64,000 nt of DNA from NCBI GenBank assembly GCA_948144175.1, contig CANXME010000518.1, positions 1 through 64,000 of the forward strand, in the 5' to 3' direction. The notes below the pieces were generated by a model. It was not told where the DNA came from, searched no databases, and saw only the letters and a list, made by a program, of their open reading frames with translations. A program made the position numbers and the translations under genes. Below are positions 1-10,800 of the stretch, one piece after another (the first letter of the stretch is position 1; every line of letters starts with the position of its first letter). The stretch is from Closterium sp. NIES-65 (taxonomy: Eukaryota; Streptophyta; Zygnematophyceae; Desmidiales; Closteriaceae).

Positions 1-8
1 GGCCGGAT

Positions 9-330
9 ATGCGCGAAGCGGATGATGATGTGATGATTGCAGCTAGAGGGTCGATATTTGTGGATTCCAAGGATGGTGACGCCATCACAGGATCTGGGGA
101 CCTTATTGAGCCTATCTCTAGTGGTGCTATACTGGTGGAGGACATTGGAGGAGACCTCTTCGAGCTATGTTCTGGACGTGTGCACGGGAGGAGAGCTAAT
201 GAGAAATACTGTGTTCAAGTCGAGTAGGATTGGCCCTAGAAGACCTTGTAGCTGCCAAGCTTGTGGAAGGATAGGGAATTGTAAGCAGTTCTTCCTGTTT
301 ATTCCAGAATGCTGGAAGTAATTAGGGGTA
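9..330 (+). other. possible decayed protein-kinase fragment
   Basis: One frame (from 37) reads LVVLYWWRTLEETSSSYVLD followed by VCTGGELM, which resembles subdomains IV-V of CDPK/CaMK kinases (LVxL...E(D/E)xxxxYLVxELCxGGEL). No other kinase motif follows, and the frame runs into a stop after about 95 codons. A second frame is also open to 227 and resembles nothing I know. It could be the 3' end of a gene lying left of the window or a chance match. Confidence 0.2.
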
Positions 331-805
331 AAATTGGCAAACTGATCCTATAGAAAGGGCCTACTTTACATATCAAGGATGGTTTCATATTAGCCCCGAA
401 TCACTGTGATGATTTCAATTAGTTATTGTAATTAGAAAATGTACCGTCTACAGAACATCGCATAATTTGTCATGTATTTCTCGTGACGTTTCAATTTCCT
501 TGAAATTGGCGCTCCACAATTAGTAATCCCAAGATGATCAGCGGCTCGAGAACTCCATTCTCGTCGAACCCAAGTGCAATCCCAAGGCCCAGCGCTGTCC
601 CCGCCGGTGATTCCGCGACAGCCCCCGCGCCGCGCTTCGGCTTGTGATGGCCCACTGCCAGTCCCTGCCAAGTACAAATGTGAGAATGGTTGGAAACGAT
701 CAGTCAGTCGCTCTCGCAATCACCAAGTCCAGCTCTCATCTGCTCAGACGTTGCCTTTGCCTGCCAAGAATCTGTGCGTAGCACTACATTTTCGTACCAG
801 CGACC
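331..805. other. no gene seen
   Basis: AT-richer stretch, then pyrimidine-rich sequence before the small open frame at 806. It could be the promoter and leader of that frame; no motif stands out. Confidence 0.4.
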
Positions 806-1243
806 ATGGCCGGCTCCAACAACGAAGTTAACGATCAGGCGTTTCACAGCAGGTCGAGGAGAAGCAGGTCGATGCTGTTGAATCTACTGAGAAGACTTCA
901 GAGGTACTTCGATTTTCAGCACGACTTGAAAGCTATATTTGGTCTCACCCCGAGAATGATGTTAACAACGACTCTACTTCTGCAGGAAACAAAGAACTCG
1001 GTAAAGGAAAAATCGTCGACGGACGTCAAGCCCTCCGCAAACGCGGACCAGGACAAGGAGAAGAAGGATGACGAGACGACACCTGACAGTGACGTTGTTG
1101 AAGTCGAGGCTGAAAGGACTCTGAAGTGGTGCTTCTGCGGATGCGGTCCTTCCACTACCGAAACGACTGCCACCATCTCGACCAAAAGGAAGGCTGAGGC
1201 GTCGGAGGACGAGACAGGCGCAAGAGGTCTGCCTAGAAGCTGA
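806..1243 (+). CDS. hypothetical small hydrophilic protein
   Basis: A 145-codon ATG frame in a good context (accATGg). The N-terminal 25 residues are Arg/Ser-rich, followed by a short hydrophobic-aliphatic stretch (MMLTTTLLL). The C-terminal half is charged, Lys/Asp/Glu/Thr-rich, with a Cys-rich patch (LKWCFCGCG near residues 111-119). I do not recognise a family. A second frame is open over 850-1070, so an intron near the start is possible. Composition of the 3' half (GC-ending codons, acidic/basic runs) looks coding, but nothing else supports it. Confidence 0.35.
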   Translation: MAGSNNEVNDQAFHSRSRRSRSMLLNLLRRLQRYFDFQHDLKAIFGLTPRMMLTTTLLLQETKNSVKEKSSTDVKPSANADQDKEKKDDETTPDSDVVEVEAERTLKWCFCGCGPSTTETTATISTKRKAEASEDETGARGLPRS

Positions 1244-1728
1244 AGCTTAGGTGGACCATGTGAAGCGAAGATACATACGAGATCCTTGAAAGGCTCAACA
1301 ATTTCTGACATTTCTGACTTGTAAAATTAAACATATCATCCTTCCATGTGCGTTTGATATTCAACTTGCTTACTTGTACCAATACTTACAGAATTATTAA
1401 TAACCAGCGCCAACTCATAAAAGACGAACGCATCTAATACATGTCAGTACGAAAATGCTCTACCTTCGAATAGACTCCAGGAGTTGACGAATCTGATCAA
1501 AGTGCAACCGCATGATGGACTCCTCCTGTGCAGTGTCCCTTGCTTGAACGTCCTGAACAAATAGTATACACCGCTTGACAGTGTTCAGCAACTCCTCTTC
1601 CCCTTGGAGATGTTTTCATGGTGATCAACTCCAGTTCTGGACAGGCTGCTTCATGAAGCTTTGGCTCTTTGGTGATTCCTCATCTGGAGGAGGAACTGAT
1701 TGGGAAGAAAAGTCTCCACGGGCTCTCC
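1244..1728. other. no gene seen; convergent 3' flanks
   Basis: AT-rich sequence between the end of the small + strand frame and the MSH3 stop codon on the - strand. It probably holds both 3' UTRs; no clear polyadenylation signal was identified. Confidence 0.4.
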
Positions 1729-4318
1729 TTAAGGAAGCAGCCTCGCTTTCCTGCTCTTTCCGCGCTCCAGCACATCATGCTCTAGCTTTGCAGCCATGGC
1801 AGCTGCTCGTTGCACGACGCTCTCAGGCACCTGCACACATTACCAAGGCCATGAGAAGAGGTCGTGGGAATAAAAGGACAATTACACAGCAGAAACCCAT
1901 GTATGAACCTGCTTGCGCGTCAGCAATTATCACCTGAGCAAGGCGGGCTACATTCAGGCCAAAACTGCGACTGGCAACCCACGGACGAGCTTGTACAAGA
2001 AGGTGACCTGCTGGTCCGGCTTCGCTCTCTCTTTTCTTCTTCTGAGCAGATGCACAGGATCTGACAATTGTTTTGTCCGCTAGCAGAAATTGGTAATGCT
2101 GATGATGGAGGGGGAAATGGTGGAGTGGAGGCGAGGAAGGACATGTGGAAGCTACCCATCGCTCCAGGAAGCTCCTTTTCCAGCTGAGCGATTCGGGATA
2201 GTGTGTGACGAAGAGTGTGAGGCAGCGCACTTTGGATAAAAGGTACTGTGGATAGGGCAGAGGGGGAGAGTGGGAGGGGCAGTGGGGGATTCAATGGAAA
2301 ACAGAGCGTGGCTTAGAAAAGCATCAGACAAGGCATGGAGGAGATTTCATAACGTGCCGAGAACACTTTGACAAGAACACTAGATAAGCTCACACACGGG
2401 ATGGATGGGACGGGCTTACATGCAGGGTGGCATAAGCGATGGCAAACCCATCATGCGTACTGGTGCCGCGACCCAGCTCATCCACTATCACCAACGACCG
2501 ACCCGTTGCCCGATGAAGGATCCAGAAGCTTCCCCAAGCTCCTCCAAGAAAAGAACGGACGTGCGGAGCACCAGGCTGTCATTGGCCGCTCCCATGCGCG
2601 TCAGAACCGAGTCCAATACGTGGAGGCGCGCTGAGTCAGCAGGCACGTAACACCCGATCTGAGCCATGATGCATATCAGCGCCACCTGGCGGATGTAACA
2701 GCTCTTGCCACCCATGTGGGACCAGTGATGACATGACACTTTCCCATCCGACATCAGCATAGTGTCATTCGGCACAAACTCGCTCCCCATAGTCACATCC
2801 AGCACAGGGTGCCTCCATTCGCTATAAGCACATTTGGGGCCCATCTTCGGGAAAAAACTCCGGCGAACATACCCTTAGAAGCAGAAACAGCAGCAAGCGC
2901 ACACAAACAGTCCAGCTCAGCAAATGCCTTAACAGCTTGCTTAGCTCCACATGCCCCCCTCCCTCTGTCCTGAACCTTCCAACAGCTCCTGCCAAGCCCT
3001 CCCTGCTGCCGCCGCCGCAGCTTCCTTGCCAGCGCCAGCCTGTCCAATCCCGCGAGGACAGCTGGCGGGTGGTAACGTGTAACGCCTCCGGCCTTGCCGG
3101 CCTTGACAGCGCTGTGCTTGAGCCAATCAGAGGGGACTCGGAGGGCTGAGGGGACTTCGATGAGGTGAGTGGCACCGGAAACGGAGAAGAAGGAGAGGGA
3201 GGGGAGACGCAGTTGGGACGGATGGCCGGGAGGAGCGAGTTGAGCTGCCCTCTGCCTCACACACTGCTTCTCTGCATGTCCAGAGCTCTGGAAACTGCAG
3301 GGAAGGCTCCACTGCTTCTTCTTTCCTTTGTCATCCAGGACGCCTCGAACGTGGTGATTGCTGTCATATGCTTACGCTCTTGCTGTGCTGACTATGGTGG
3401 GATGGGGCCGCGCACACAATGAGGTTCACCTTGTCGCCACGGGCTGCAGCATCAGCGTTCACAGCACTCAACATGCGCCGGGCGTGGCGCACCACAGCTG
3501 GCGACGCTGCTGCCCGCAGCAGTCTCTGCAGCAGGGCCGACTTCACCTTAGGAGTATCGTTGCTGCTGTCAGGGTCAGTATCAGCAGCAGTGCTGGCGGT
3601 GGTGCTGGCGGTGGTGGTATAGGGGGGTCAGGGAGAAGGGAGCGCAGCTGCTGTGCTGCAGACGCCAGGGCTGAGAGCACTCGCACGAACTGAGGGCCAT
3701 GTGCAGGGGGACGATAAAGGGGGTGGGTGATGGAGAAGCCTTGTGCATAGCAGACACGGGAATTAGGGTGCTTTGCTTCCTGCTTCAATTCAAACTGCCC
3801 TTGTTCTTTTAAACTTATGAACCCAGCACGCCTCACGCCCCGGCACGCCCCTCACACTCTCACCTCGTTGGGAGTGGCAGTCTTGTGCAGTATCCGCGTG
3901 ACTCCCCTCCTCAACATCCCCTACCCGAGCCAGTGATCCCAGCACCTCCCCGCACCACCTCCCCCACTCCCCCTCCCCCTCCCCACCCGCCCCTCTGCTC
4001 GCCGCCCCTACCGCTCCCCCTCCGCGCCACTCCCAGGAAACGTACGAGACACGCCGGTCAAGGGGAGGAGAGCGAGGGGGAGGATGATAGGAGCTCTGCG
4101 ACGGCCTCTTGGCGGAGGGTGATGTGGGGGAGGTGCGTGAGGGGGTGGGTGACCCAGTGGCGCATGAGTCGTCCCCCTGCCGCTGTGAGCGTGTGGTTGA
4201 GCAGCCAGAGGAGGGATCCGCGTGTGCTGCCGTCTGCACTATTGTGCATGATCTGTGACGTCCAGGGCGAAAACGGGGAGGAGGGGTGGGGAGGGGGGAA
4301 AGGAGTAGTCAATAGCGG

Positions 4319-4540
4319 GGCGCGCCTTGGTCCACGCGCGCGCCTTGGTCCACGCGCGCGCCTTGGTCCACGCGCACGCCTTGGTCCACGCGCGCGCTCT
4401 GGTTTACGCGTGCGCCTTGGTCCACGCGCACGCCTTGGTCCACGCGCACGCCTTGGTCCACGCGCACGCCTTGGTCCACGCGCACGCCTTTGTCCACGCA
4501 CACGCCTTGGTCCACGCGCACGCCTCTTGTCCATGCGCGC
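4319..4540. repeat. 18-bp minisatellite in an MSH3 intron
   Basis: About twelve copies of an 18-bp unit (GCCTTGGTCCACGCGCRC). Because 18 is a multiple of three it is open in several frames on both strands, but it lies between MSH3 exons and the peptides (LGPRAR repeats) are artefacts. Confidence 0.9.
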
Positions 4541-5324
4541 GCCTATGGTCCAGGTGGGTAAGTGTTTCTGAGAATATCTAAAAGGGGGCTTTAAGGGGCT
4601 TTAAGGCTCACCTCGAGCTGCTCGAGAGCATTGGAGGAGAGAGTCATCTGGTGGCCGGTGCAGAGAGGACGAAAGCCGCCGCCCAGAGCGAGCACGTGGT
4701 GGAGGTTGAACTCCCTCAGATAGTCCCACAGCAGCAGCGGAGCGCTCTGAGCAGCACTGGTGGCATGGAGAGCACCGCCTCCACTGCTGGGTCTACCTCT
4801 TGCAGCTGCTCATCCTGTTGACGCTCCCTCTCCTGCTGCTCCTCCCTCTCCTTCTTCCTCTCTCCATTCCCATCCTCATGCCCCTTGCCTGCGTCCTCAG
4901 TACAAGCAGCCCCGTTTGGCATCGTCGCAAAGAACTCTGCAAGAGCTGCACGCACCCCACACATGCTGCTGCCGCTGCCTCTGCTGCTGCTCCTGCCGCC
5001 ACCGCCCCCAGCCTTCCCAGGGCCTCCCCCAACCACGGCAGCAGCAGTGATCCCATCACCCCCTGCCGTGGTGACTCTTGGTGCGGGGTCTCGGCACGCA
5101 AGGTATGAGAGGAGCTGATGGTGGGAGCGGGGAGGGTCAGGGTGGGGGGGGGGATGGCGGAGGGGATGGGGTTGACGGGGGACGAGGGAAACGGGGAGAG
5201 GGGAGGCGGTAGGGGGAAGAGGTGAAAGTCAAGGGGGGAGGGCAGGACGGAAACGGGGAAACACAGAAGGGGGAAGGGGGAGCGAACTCTTCTGAAGCAC
5301 TGATAGCAGGGAGGGCAGAGAGAA

Positions 5325-5605
5325 CTCACCTTGTGCATGGCTGGCGAGATGGTTCCAGTAAGGACAATCTCAGTGGGGGCGAAGTGAGCGAGGTGGGTCT
5401 CCAGCTCTCCCGCAGCACGCCATCAGTGAAGCACCCCTGTGCCACGTCACCCGTTAAGTCGACTCAAAACACACCTCACCTTGTGAGTGGCTGGCGTAAT
5501 GGTTCCAGTAAGAACGATCTCAGTGGGGGCGAAGTGAGCCGAGGTGGGTCTCCAGCTCTCCCCGCAGCACACCATCAGTGAAGCACCCCTGTGCCACGTC
5601 CCCTG
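5325..5605 (-). repeat. MSH3 exon tail plus splice donor, duplicated (150-bp spacing)
   Basis: On the - strand an exon ends at 5480 (CACAAG^gtgagg). A second copy of the last ~125 bp of that exon, with its own donor (CACAAG^gtgagt), ends at 5330. The junction holds TTTTGAGTCGACTTAA (reverse complement of 5454-5470). No acceptor or plausible intron separates the copies, so the two donors would act as alternative 5' splice sites. Confidence 0.85.
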
Positions 5606-7323
5606 TTGACGTCTCCACCACCGCCACCAGCCCTATCCGCACATCGCCCTCCGAACCTGCTCTCGAGCCTGCTCCCGAGCCTGCTCCCATGCCTGCTGCC
5701 GAGCCTGTTTCCCAGCCTTGAGACGAGTCCAGATCCGTGGTTGATGGGGAGAAGCCGGGAGAGGAAGCAGCAGCAGCAGTGCTACCACCAGCATCTCCCT
5801 TCCCTCCTTCCCTCTTCCCCTTCCCTCCCTCCCCCAACACTCTCCTCTGCTATACACACCAGGTAACTACTCAGCCGTCCCCCCATCCCCCCTCCCCCCT
5901 CCCCCATTCCCGGCCCCTTCACCCCACTCCCCCTTCCCCTCCCTCCCCTCCTTCCCCTCCCAGATCCTCCCCCGCTTCCAACGTTGCCCGCGTGTATAAA
6001 GCCGACAGATGCCGCCCGAACGGGCCGGCCTTGTTGCTCCCGTGGGCTTTAATGGCCGCCGTCTCGCTCTGCCGCACCACGCCCACCTTAAAGCCCGCCT
6101 CCACGAGCCGCCTCACGTGCACGTGCAGGCGGAACGTGGGGATCGACGCCGTCAGGAAAGCCCTGTCCACGTGGCAGTAGATGCCGAGAACCCGCGCCGC
6201 CACGTCAGCATCGGCCCCGAAAAACCGGAACTTGTAGCCGACCTCGACCAATAGCAAAACGTCCGGGTGGAGGCGTTTCAGCGCCACGACCTGCTCTTCT
6301 AACGGGGTGAGCTTTGTGCCTGGAAGGGGCAGGCTTATACCGGGGATGAAATCGCTACCCTCTTTGGTGGTGGTAGTGGGTGCGGGGTGTGGAGCGGAAG
6401 GATGAGAAACAACTCTCTCGGAAGGATGGGAGTCAAGCCTTTTGAGAAAGCTGGCTCGAATTGCCGAGAGTGGGGCGGCAGAGGTGGCTGTGGGAGCAGC
6501 AGCAGCAGCAGCAGCATGGGCAGCAGGTGCTGCTACAAGGGTCTTGCCCCTTTCTCCTTCCGCCAATTCCGTTCTCCCCCTTTTCAGTTACATCCTCCCA
6601 TGTCCCTCCCCCTGCCCCTGCCCCCACCTCATCCTCCCCTTCAATTTCCCCCCTTCCCCTCTTTCTCCGCCTCTCTCCTTCCCCCCACTCGTCCTCCCCC
6701 ATCGGTGCCCCCATTTCTTCTTCTTCTCCCCCATCCCCCTCATCCGCCCCTCCATCCGCCACTAATCTCCGCGCTGCCCGCCTTCCCCCCGCCCGCTTAC
6801 GCTTGAACACAACTCCTCCGCCTTCCCCCTCCGCTTCTAGCTCATCCCCCTTCCCCTCCGCCTTCCCCTCCGCCACACCTTCCTTTCCGCCCCCACTCCC
6901 CCCCGGTTCTTCCCCGCTTCCTGTTCTCCGCCACCCCCGATCCTCCCCACGAGGCCCCGCGGCTCCCCCATTCTCAGTTTCCGCTTCCGCCGATCCGATC
7001 TCCTTCACCAATCCGCTATTGACACCGCCACCACCACGGCTACTACCGAAACCGCCGCCGCCGGCGGCGGGGGAGGCGCGCGGCGGGCGGAGGAGGGAGG
7101 ACGGAGTGGTGACGCGGACGGCGACTGGCGGCTGTGATGGGGACGGGGTGTGGGAGGGGGAGGTGGGAAGCGGGGTTGGTTGCGCTGGGGACGGCTTGCG
7201 CGCGAAGAAGCGAGAGATGGTTGCCTGCTGCCGCTTCATGGCTGTTGCTGTCCCGTCAAGCGAAGGTAATGGTATGATTTGTAATTGTATTTGCTCCAAA
7301 TGTGACAAGATGTTCAAAACCAT

Positions 7324-7395
7324 GGGTGCTTGGTCTAGTGGTATGATTCTCGCTTCGGGTGCGAGAGGTCCCGAGTTCGATTCTCGGAGCTCCCC
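7324..7395 (+). tRNA. tRNA-Pro (CGG)
   Basis: The 72-nt cloverleaf has a D arm with GGTCTAGTGGTATGATTC. The anticodon arm is CTCGC-TTCGGGT-GCGAG (anticodon CGG) and the T arm CCGAG-TTCGATT-CTCGG. The acceptor stem GGGTGCT pairs with AGCTCCC with one T-T mismatch. No intron. A short T run follows near 7403 (TTTTT, a possible Pol III stop). It starts 85 bp upstream of the MSH3 ATG and is divergent from it. Confidence 0.93.
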
Positions 7396-7851
7396 TAATA
7401 AATGTTTTTCTCTATGGGCTTTGTTTTTTGTTCGCGGCAGAGTTAACAGCGCAACTCCCCGCAACATTCCATGAGCGCATTTGATTGCACGACCCTGTAT
7501 CAGTCCGCCCTACGCTCCCTATTTCACCCAGCTTAGCATCTTGCTGGAAACTCATCCAATGTTCGGGGCTCTGGGTACAGACCCCCATTGTCCTTACACA
7601 CTTGTGACCGCGCTTGCACACGAGCGCAAAGAGGAAGCTCTCTGGCCGCTCGCGTTGCATTGAGGCGCGCGCTCCTTCGCACTTTGCACTCGCCTTCGCG
7701 CTTTGCACTCGCCTTCGCGCTTCGCCACTTCGCGCTCGCACACGCTGTAACGTTCCGGACAGTTGCACTCGCCGCACACGCCAGTGCTCGCTTCAACTGC
7801 TCGCGCGCTCACCTCCAGGCGCCTTGAATTCCAAGCCATCAGCGCAGCGCC
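7396..7851. other. 5' flank/leader of the aldo-keto reductase
   Basis: No gene. Contains short C/G-rich repeats (GCACTCGCCTTCGCGCTT-like, about 7665-7740) just upstream of the ATG at 7852. Confidence 0.5.
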
Positions 7852-10800
7852 ATGGATTTGACGTCGCACATCCGCCTCGCCAACGGCACCTCCATTCCCC
7901 GCCTCGCCTGTGCACCCTTCCCCTATTTAATCCTCCGCCCTTCCCCTATTCAATCCTCTGCTTTCCCCCTATTCCATCCTCCCCCTTCCGCCTTTTCCCT
8001 CTCCAATCCTCCTCTTTCCTCCTTACGACTCTTTATTCCTTACTCTTCCGCCTCCCCCCTGTTCCATGCCCCATTCCTCCGTATTGCCTGCACCTTCCCC
8101 TTTCCTCGTCCTTCCATTCATTCCCCCCTTCCGCCTTCCCCCCATCCCCCCTTCCCCCCATCTGCCCTTCCCCCATTCCCCCGTTCCGCCCTTCCCCCCT
8201 TCCCCCATTCTGCCCTTCCCCTCTTCCCCCTTCCCCCATTCTGCCTTCCCCCCTTCCCCCCTTGCGCTCTTCTGTCTGTGCGTGCATGTGCATGCATGCG
8301 TGCACGTGCTTCCAGTGGGCACATTTAAGGCCAAAGGTGGGGAGGTGAAGGAGGCAGTCAAAGCAGCACTGGCAGCGGGATACAGGCACATAGGTGAGCC
8401 CATGGGTGGCCCGCCCGATATTTTGCTCGCTGTATCACCCCATTCGTTTCATCTAAAGGCTGTTATATATTCTTTTAATGCAGACACTGCATCAGTGTAC
8501 AAGAACGAAGCGGAAGTCGGGGAGGCCATCAGAGAGTACGGCATTGCAAGGGAGGAGGTTTTTATCACCTCCAAAGCTTCGCCTTACGAGCATGGGTGAG
8601 GGTCATGCTGTGTGTAGGAATGTGCCCGTCAGTGCATACATGTGTGTGTGCTCAATCACACGCCTAGAGCGTGGACTGCGCATGTGATTGTGCACGTCAG
8701 TGCATACATGTGGACTGCATATCTTGGTGCATGCTTGTGCAGCACCTCCCTTACAGCCTGCTCTGCTCTCACCCACTCGCTCTCTCACTGCCTCACTCAC
8801 TCACTCTCCCTCTCCCTCCCTCACACCAGTTTCCAGCAGGCTCTAGCGGCATGTGCGGCGTCCTTGGAGCGCCTGCAAACAGACTACCTGGTGAGTGTGC
8901 GTCGAGTGAGTGAGAAAGAGAGTGTAGGAGTAAGGTGGCGCGCATGAGTTTGAGTGAGTGAGTGAGTGAGAAAGAGAGTGTAGGAGTAAGGTGGCGCGCA
9001 TGAGTTTGAGTGAGTGAGTGAGTGAGAAAGAGAATGTAGGAATAAGGTGACGTGCATGAGTTTGAGTGAGTGAGTGAGTGAGTGAGAAAGAGAGTGTAGG
9101 AGTAAGGTGACGCGCATGAGTTTGAGTGAGTGAGTGAGTGAGAAAGAGAGTGTAGGAGTAAGGTGACGCGCATGAGTTTGAGTGAGTGAGTGAGTGAGAA
9201 AGAGAGTGTAGGTGTAAGGTGACGCGCATGAGTTTGAGTGAGTGAGTGAGAAAGAGAGTGTAGGAGTAAGGTGACGCGCATGAGTTTGAGTGAGTGAGTG
9301 AGAAAGAGAGTGTAGGATTAAGGTGATGCGCATGAGTTTGAGTGAGTGAGTGAGTGAGAAAGAGAGTGAAGGAGTAAGGTGACGCGCATGAGTTTGAGTG
9401 AGTGAGTGAGAAAGAGAGTGTAGGAGTAAGGTGGCGCGCATGAGTTTGAGTGAGTGAGTGAGTGTGCGCATGTGCGGCGTCCTTGGAGCGCCTGCAAACA
9501 GACTACCTGGTGAGTGCGAGTGAGCTAGAGAGTCTCATGGTGCAAGGGTGTGTGAGTGAGTGAGAGAGTGTGCATGTGAGAGGTCAAGTGTGATTATGGA
9601 AGTGCGTGTGTGAGATGCTTACGGTGCCCACCTCCTTTCTCTTGCTCCACTCCACCGCTCGCACTCTCCCTATCAAGTGTGATTATGGAAGTGGGAGGGA
9701 CAGTGAATCCCTCCCACTCCTGCTCCCATTACTCTCCTCCCTCCCTCACTCACCCTCCCTCCATGTGCATTGACAACCCTCCCGCCCCTCGTCCCTTCTT
9801 AGGACCTCTACCTGCTGCACTGGTGCGTACCCCTCACCTGCCCTCGCCCTGAATCCTCGCCCTCATCCCTCATCCTTGCCCTCTTTTCCCTAGTCTTTTC
9901 TTACCCTCGTTTTACTCTGCCCGTTGACCACTTACCTTCCCAACTCAGATCACTTCATCTGTCAGTGCACCCCTGTGTTCACTGCCATTCTCCTCTCCCT
10001 CCTCGCTCCTCCCTCCCTGCTCTCCTCTCTCTCTCCTCTCTCCTCACTCTTCCCTCCTCCCTCCTCTCCGCTCCTGTTCTCTCCCCTCTCCCCTCTCCCC
10101 TCTCCCCTCTCCCCTCTCCCCTCTCCTCTCTCCCCTCTCCCCTCCCCTTATCCCCAGGCCCGGAGTGGCAAAGCTAGATAGGTGAGTAATCAACCCCTTC
10201 TTACTCCACTTGCCCTCCTCTGTCGTTCCTGCTCTCCCTGCTCTTTGTTTCCGCTTGTACCCTCGAACCTTACTGTATTGAGGCGTCTCAGGACTCTGTT
10301 ACCCCCCATTGACCTTCCTCCCACACGGCTCCCCGCCACCTGTCTTCCCAGGGCGTCTGAGAAGAATGCAGAGATTCGCCTGGAGTCTTGGCGCGCTCTG
10401 GAGCAACTTCAGAGGGAAGGTGGGGCGAGAGGGAGGAGCAAAGGGGAGTGGAGGGGTGTAGTGGAGACGGGGGTAGAAGGGGGTGGAGAGGGGTAGAGGG
10501 GCTGGGACGGTTTTTATAATTATTATTTTTCTTAGCACGTTATGGGCTTTTCCAGAATTTACATAACACGTGCCTTCCCTCCTCTTCCAGGTAAATGCCT
10601 CGCCATTGGAGTCAGCAACTTCACTGCCGCCCATCTCGACCACTTGATGACAAACTCTGCCACCCTGCCAGCTGTCAACCAGGTGGAGGTGCACCCGCTG
10701 CTGACTCAGCGGTCGCTGCGAGTCTACTGTGCTGAGCGTGGTATTTGTGTGGCAGCTTACTCACCCCTGGGGTGTGGCCAGGTGAGTCTCTGTTGTTATC

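Larger units (their letters stand above)
1729..7239 (-). pseudogene. MSH3: MSH3 DNA mismatch-repair gene, reading frame broken by many one-base indels
   Basis: MSH3 pairs with MSH2 (MutSbeta) to recognise insertion/deletion loops in nuclear DNA. The start at 7239 gives MKRQQATISRFFARKP, with a PCNA box (QATISRFF, residues 5-12). A Pro/Gly/Glu-rich linker follows, then an intact MutS domain I ([19 protein letters not shown], about 6290-5960). Connector sequence lies at 5720-5480 (VRIGLVAVVETSTGDV). Core pieces are at 4740-4608 (DYLREFNLHHVLALGGGF), 4265-4075 (LLWLLNHTLTAAGGRLMRHW), 3546-3360 and 3250-2850. The ATPase runs 2845-2400, with a Walker A (GPNMGGKS only after reading across a missing base) and Walker B/signature ([14 protein letters not shown]). 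Later exons lie at about 2230-1934 (LFVTHYPE) and 1830-1729, ending TAA. Conserved residues hop between frames near 6545, 4738, 3060, 2960, 2820, 2716, 2521, 2193 and 1978, mostly by one base. This is either a recent pseudogene or a poorly polished stretch of assembly. Confidence 0.85.

Noticed and set aside
4058-4581. Arg/Gly-Pro repeat proteins on both strands
   Set aside because: Translations of the 18-bp minisatellite in an MSH3 intron; the part at 4075-4265 that is coding is MSH3.
6461-7474. Long + strand Ser/Pro-rich frame of ~337 codons
   Set aside because: Antisense shadow of the GC-rich first exon of MSH3, whose N-terminal motif and domain I are clear on the - strand.
8942-9471. Thr/Leu/Ser-His repeat proteins on the - strand
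   Set aside because: Translations of the GAGT-rich minisatellite in aldo-keto reductase intron 4.
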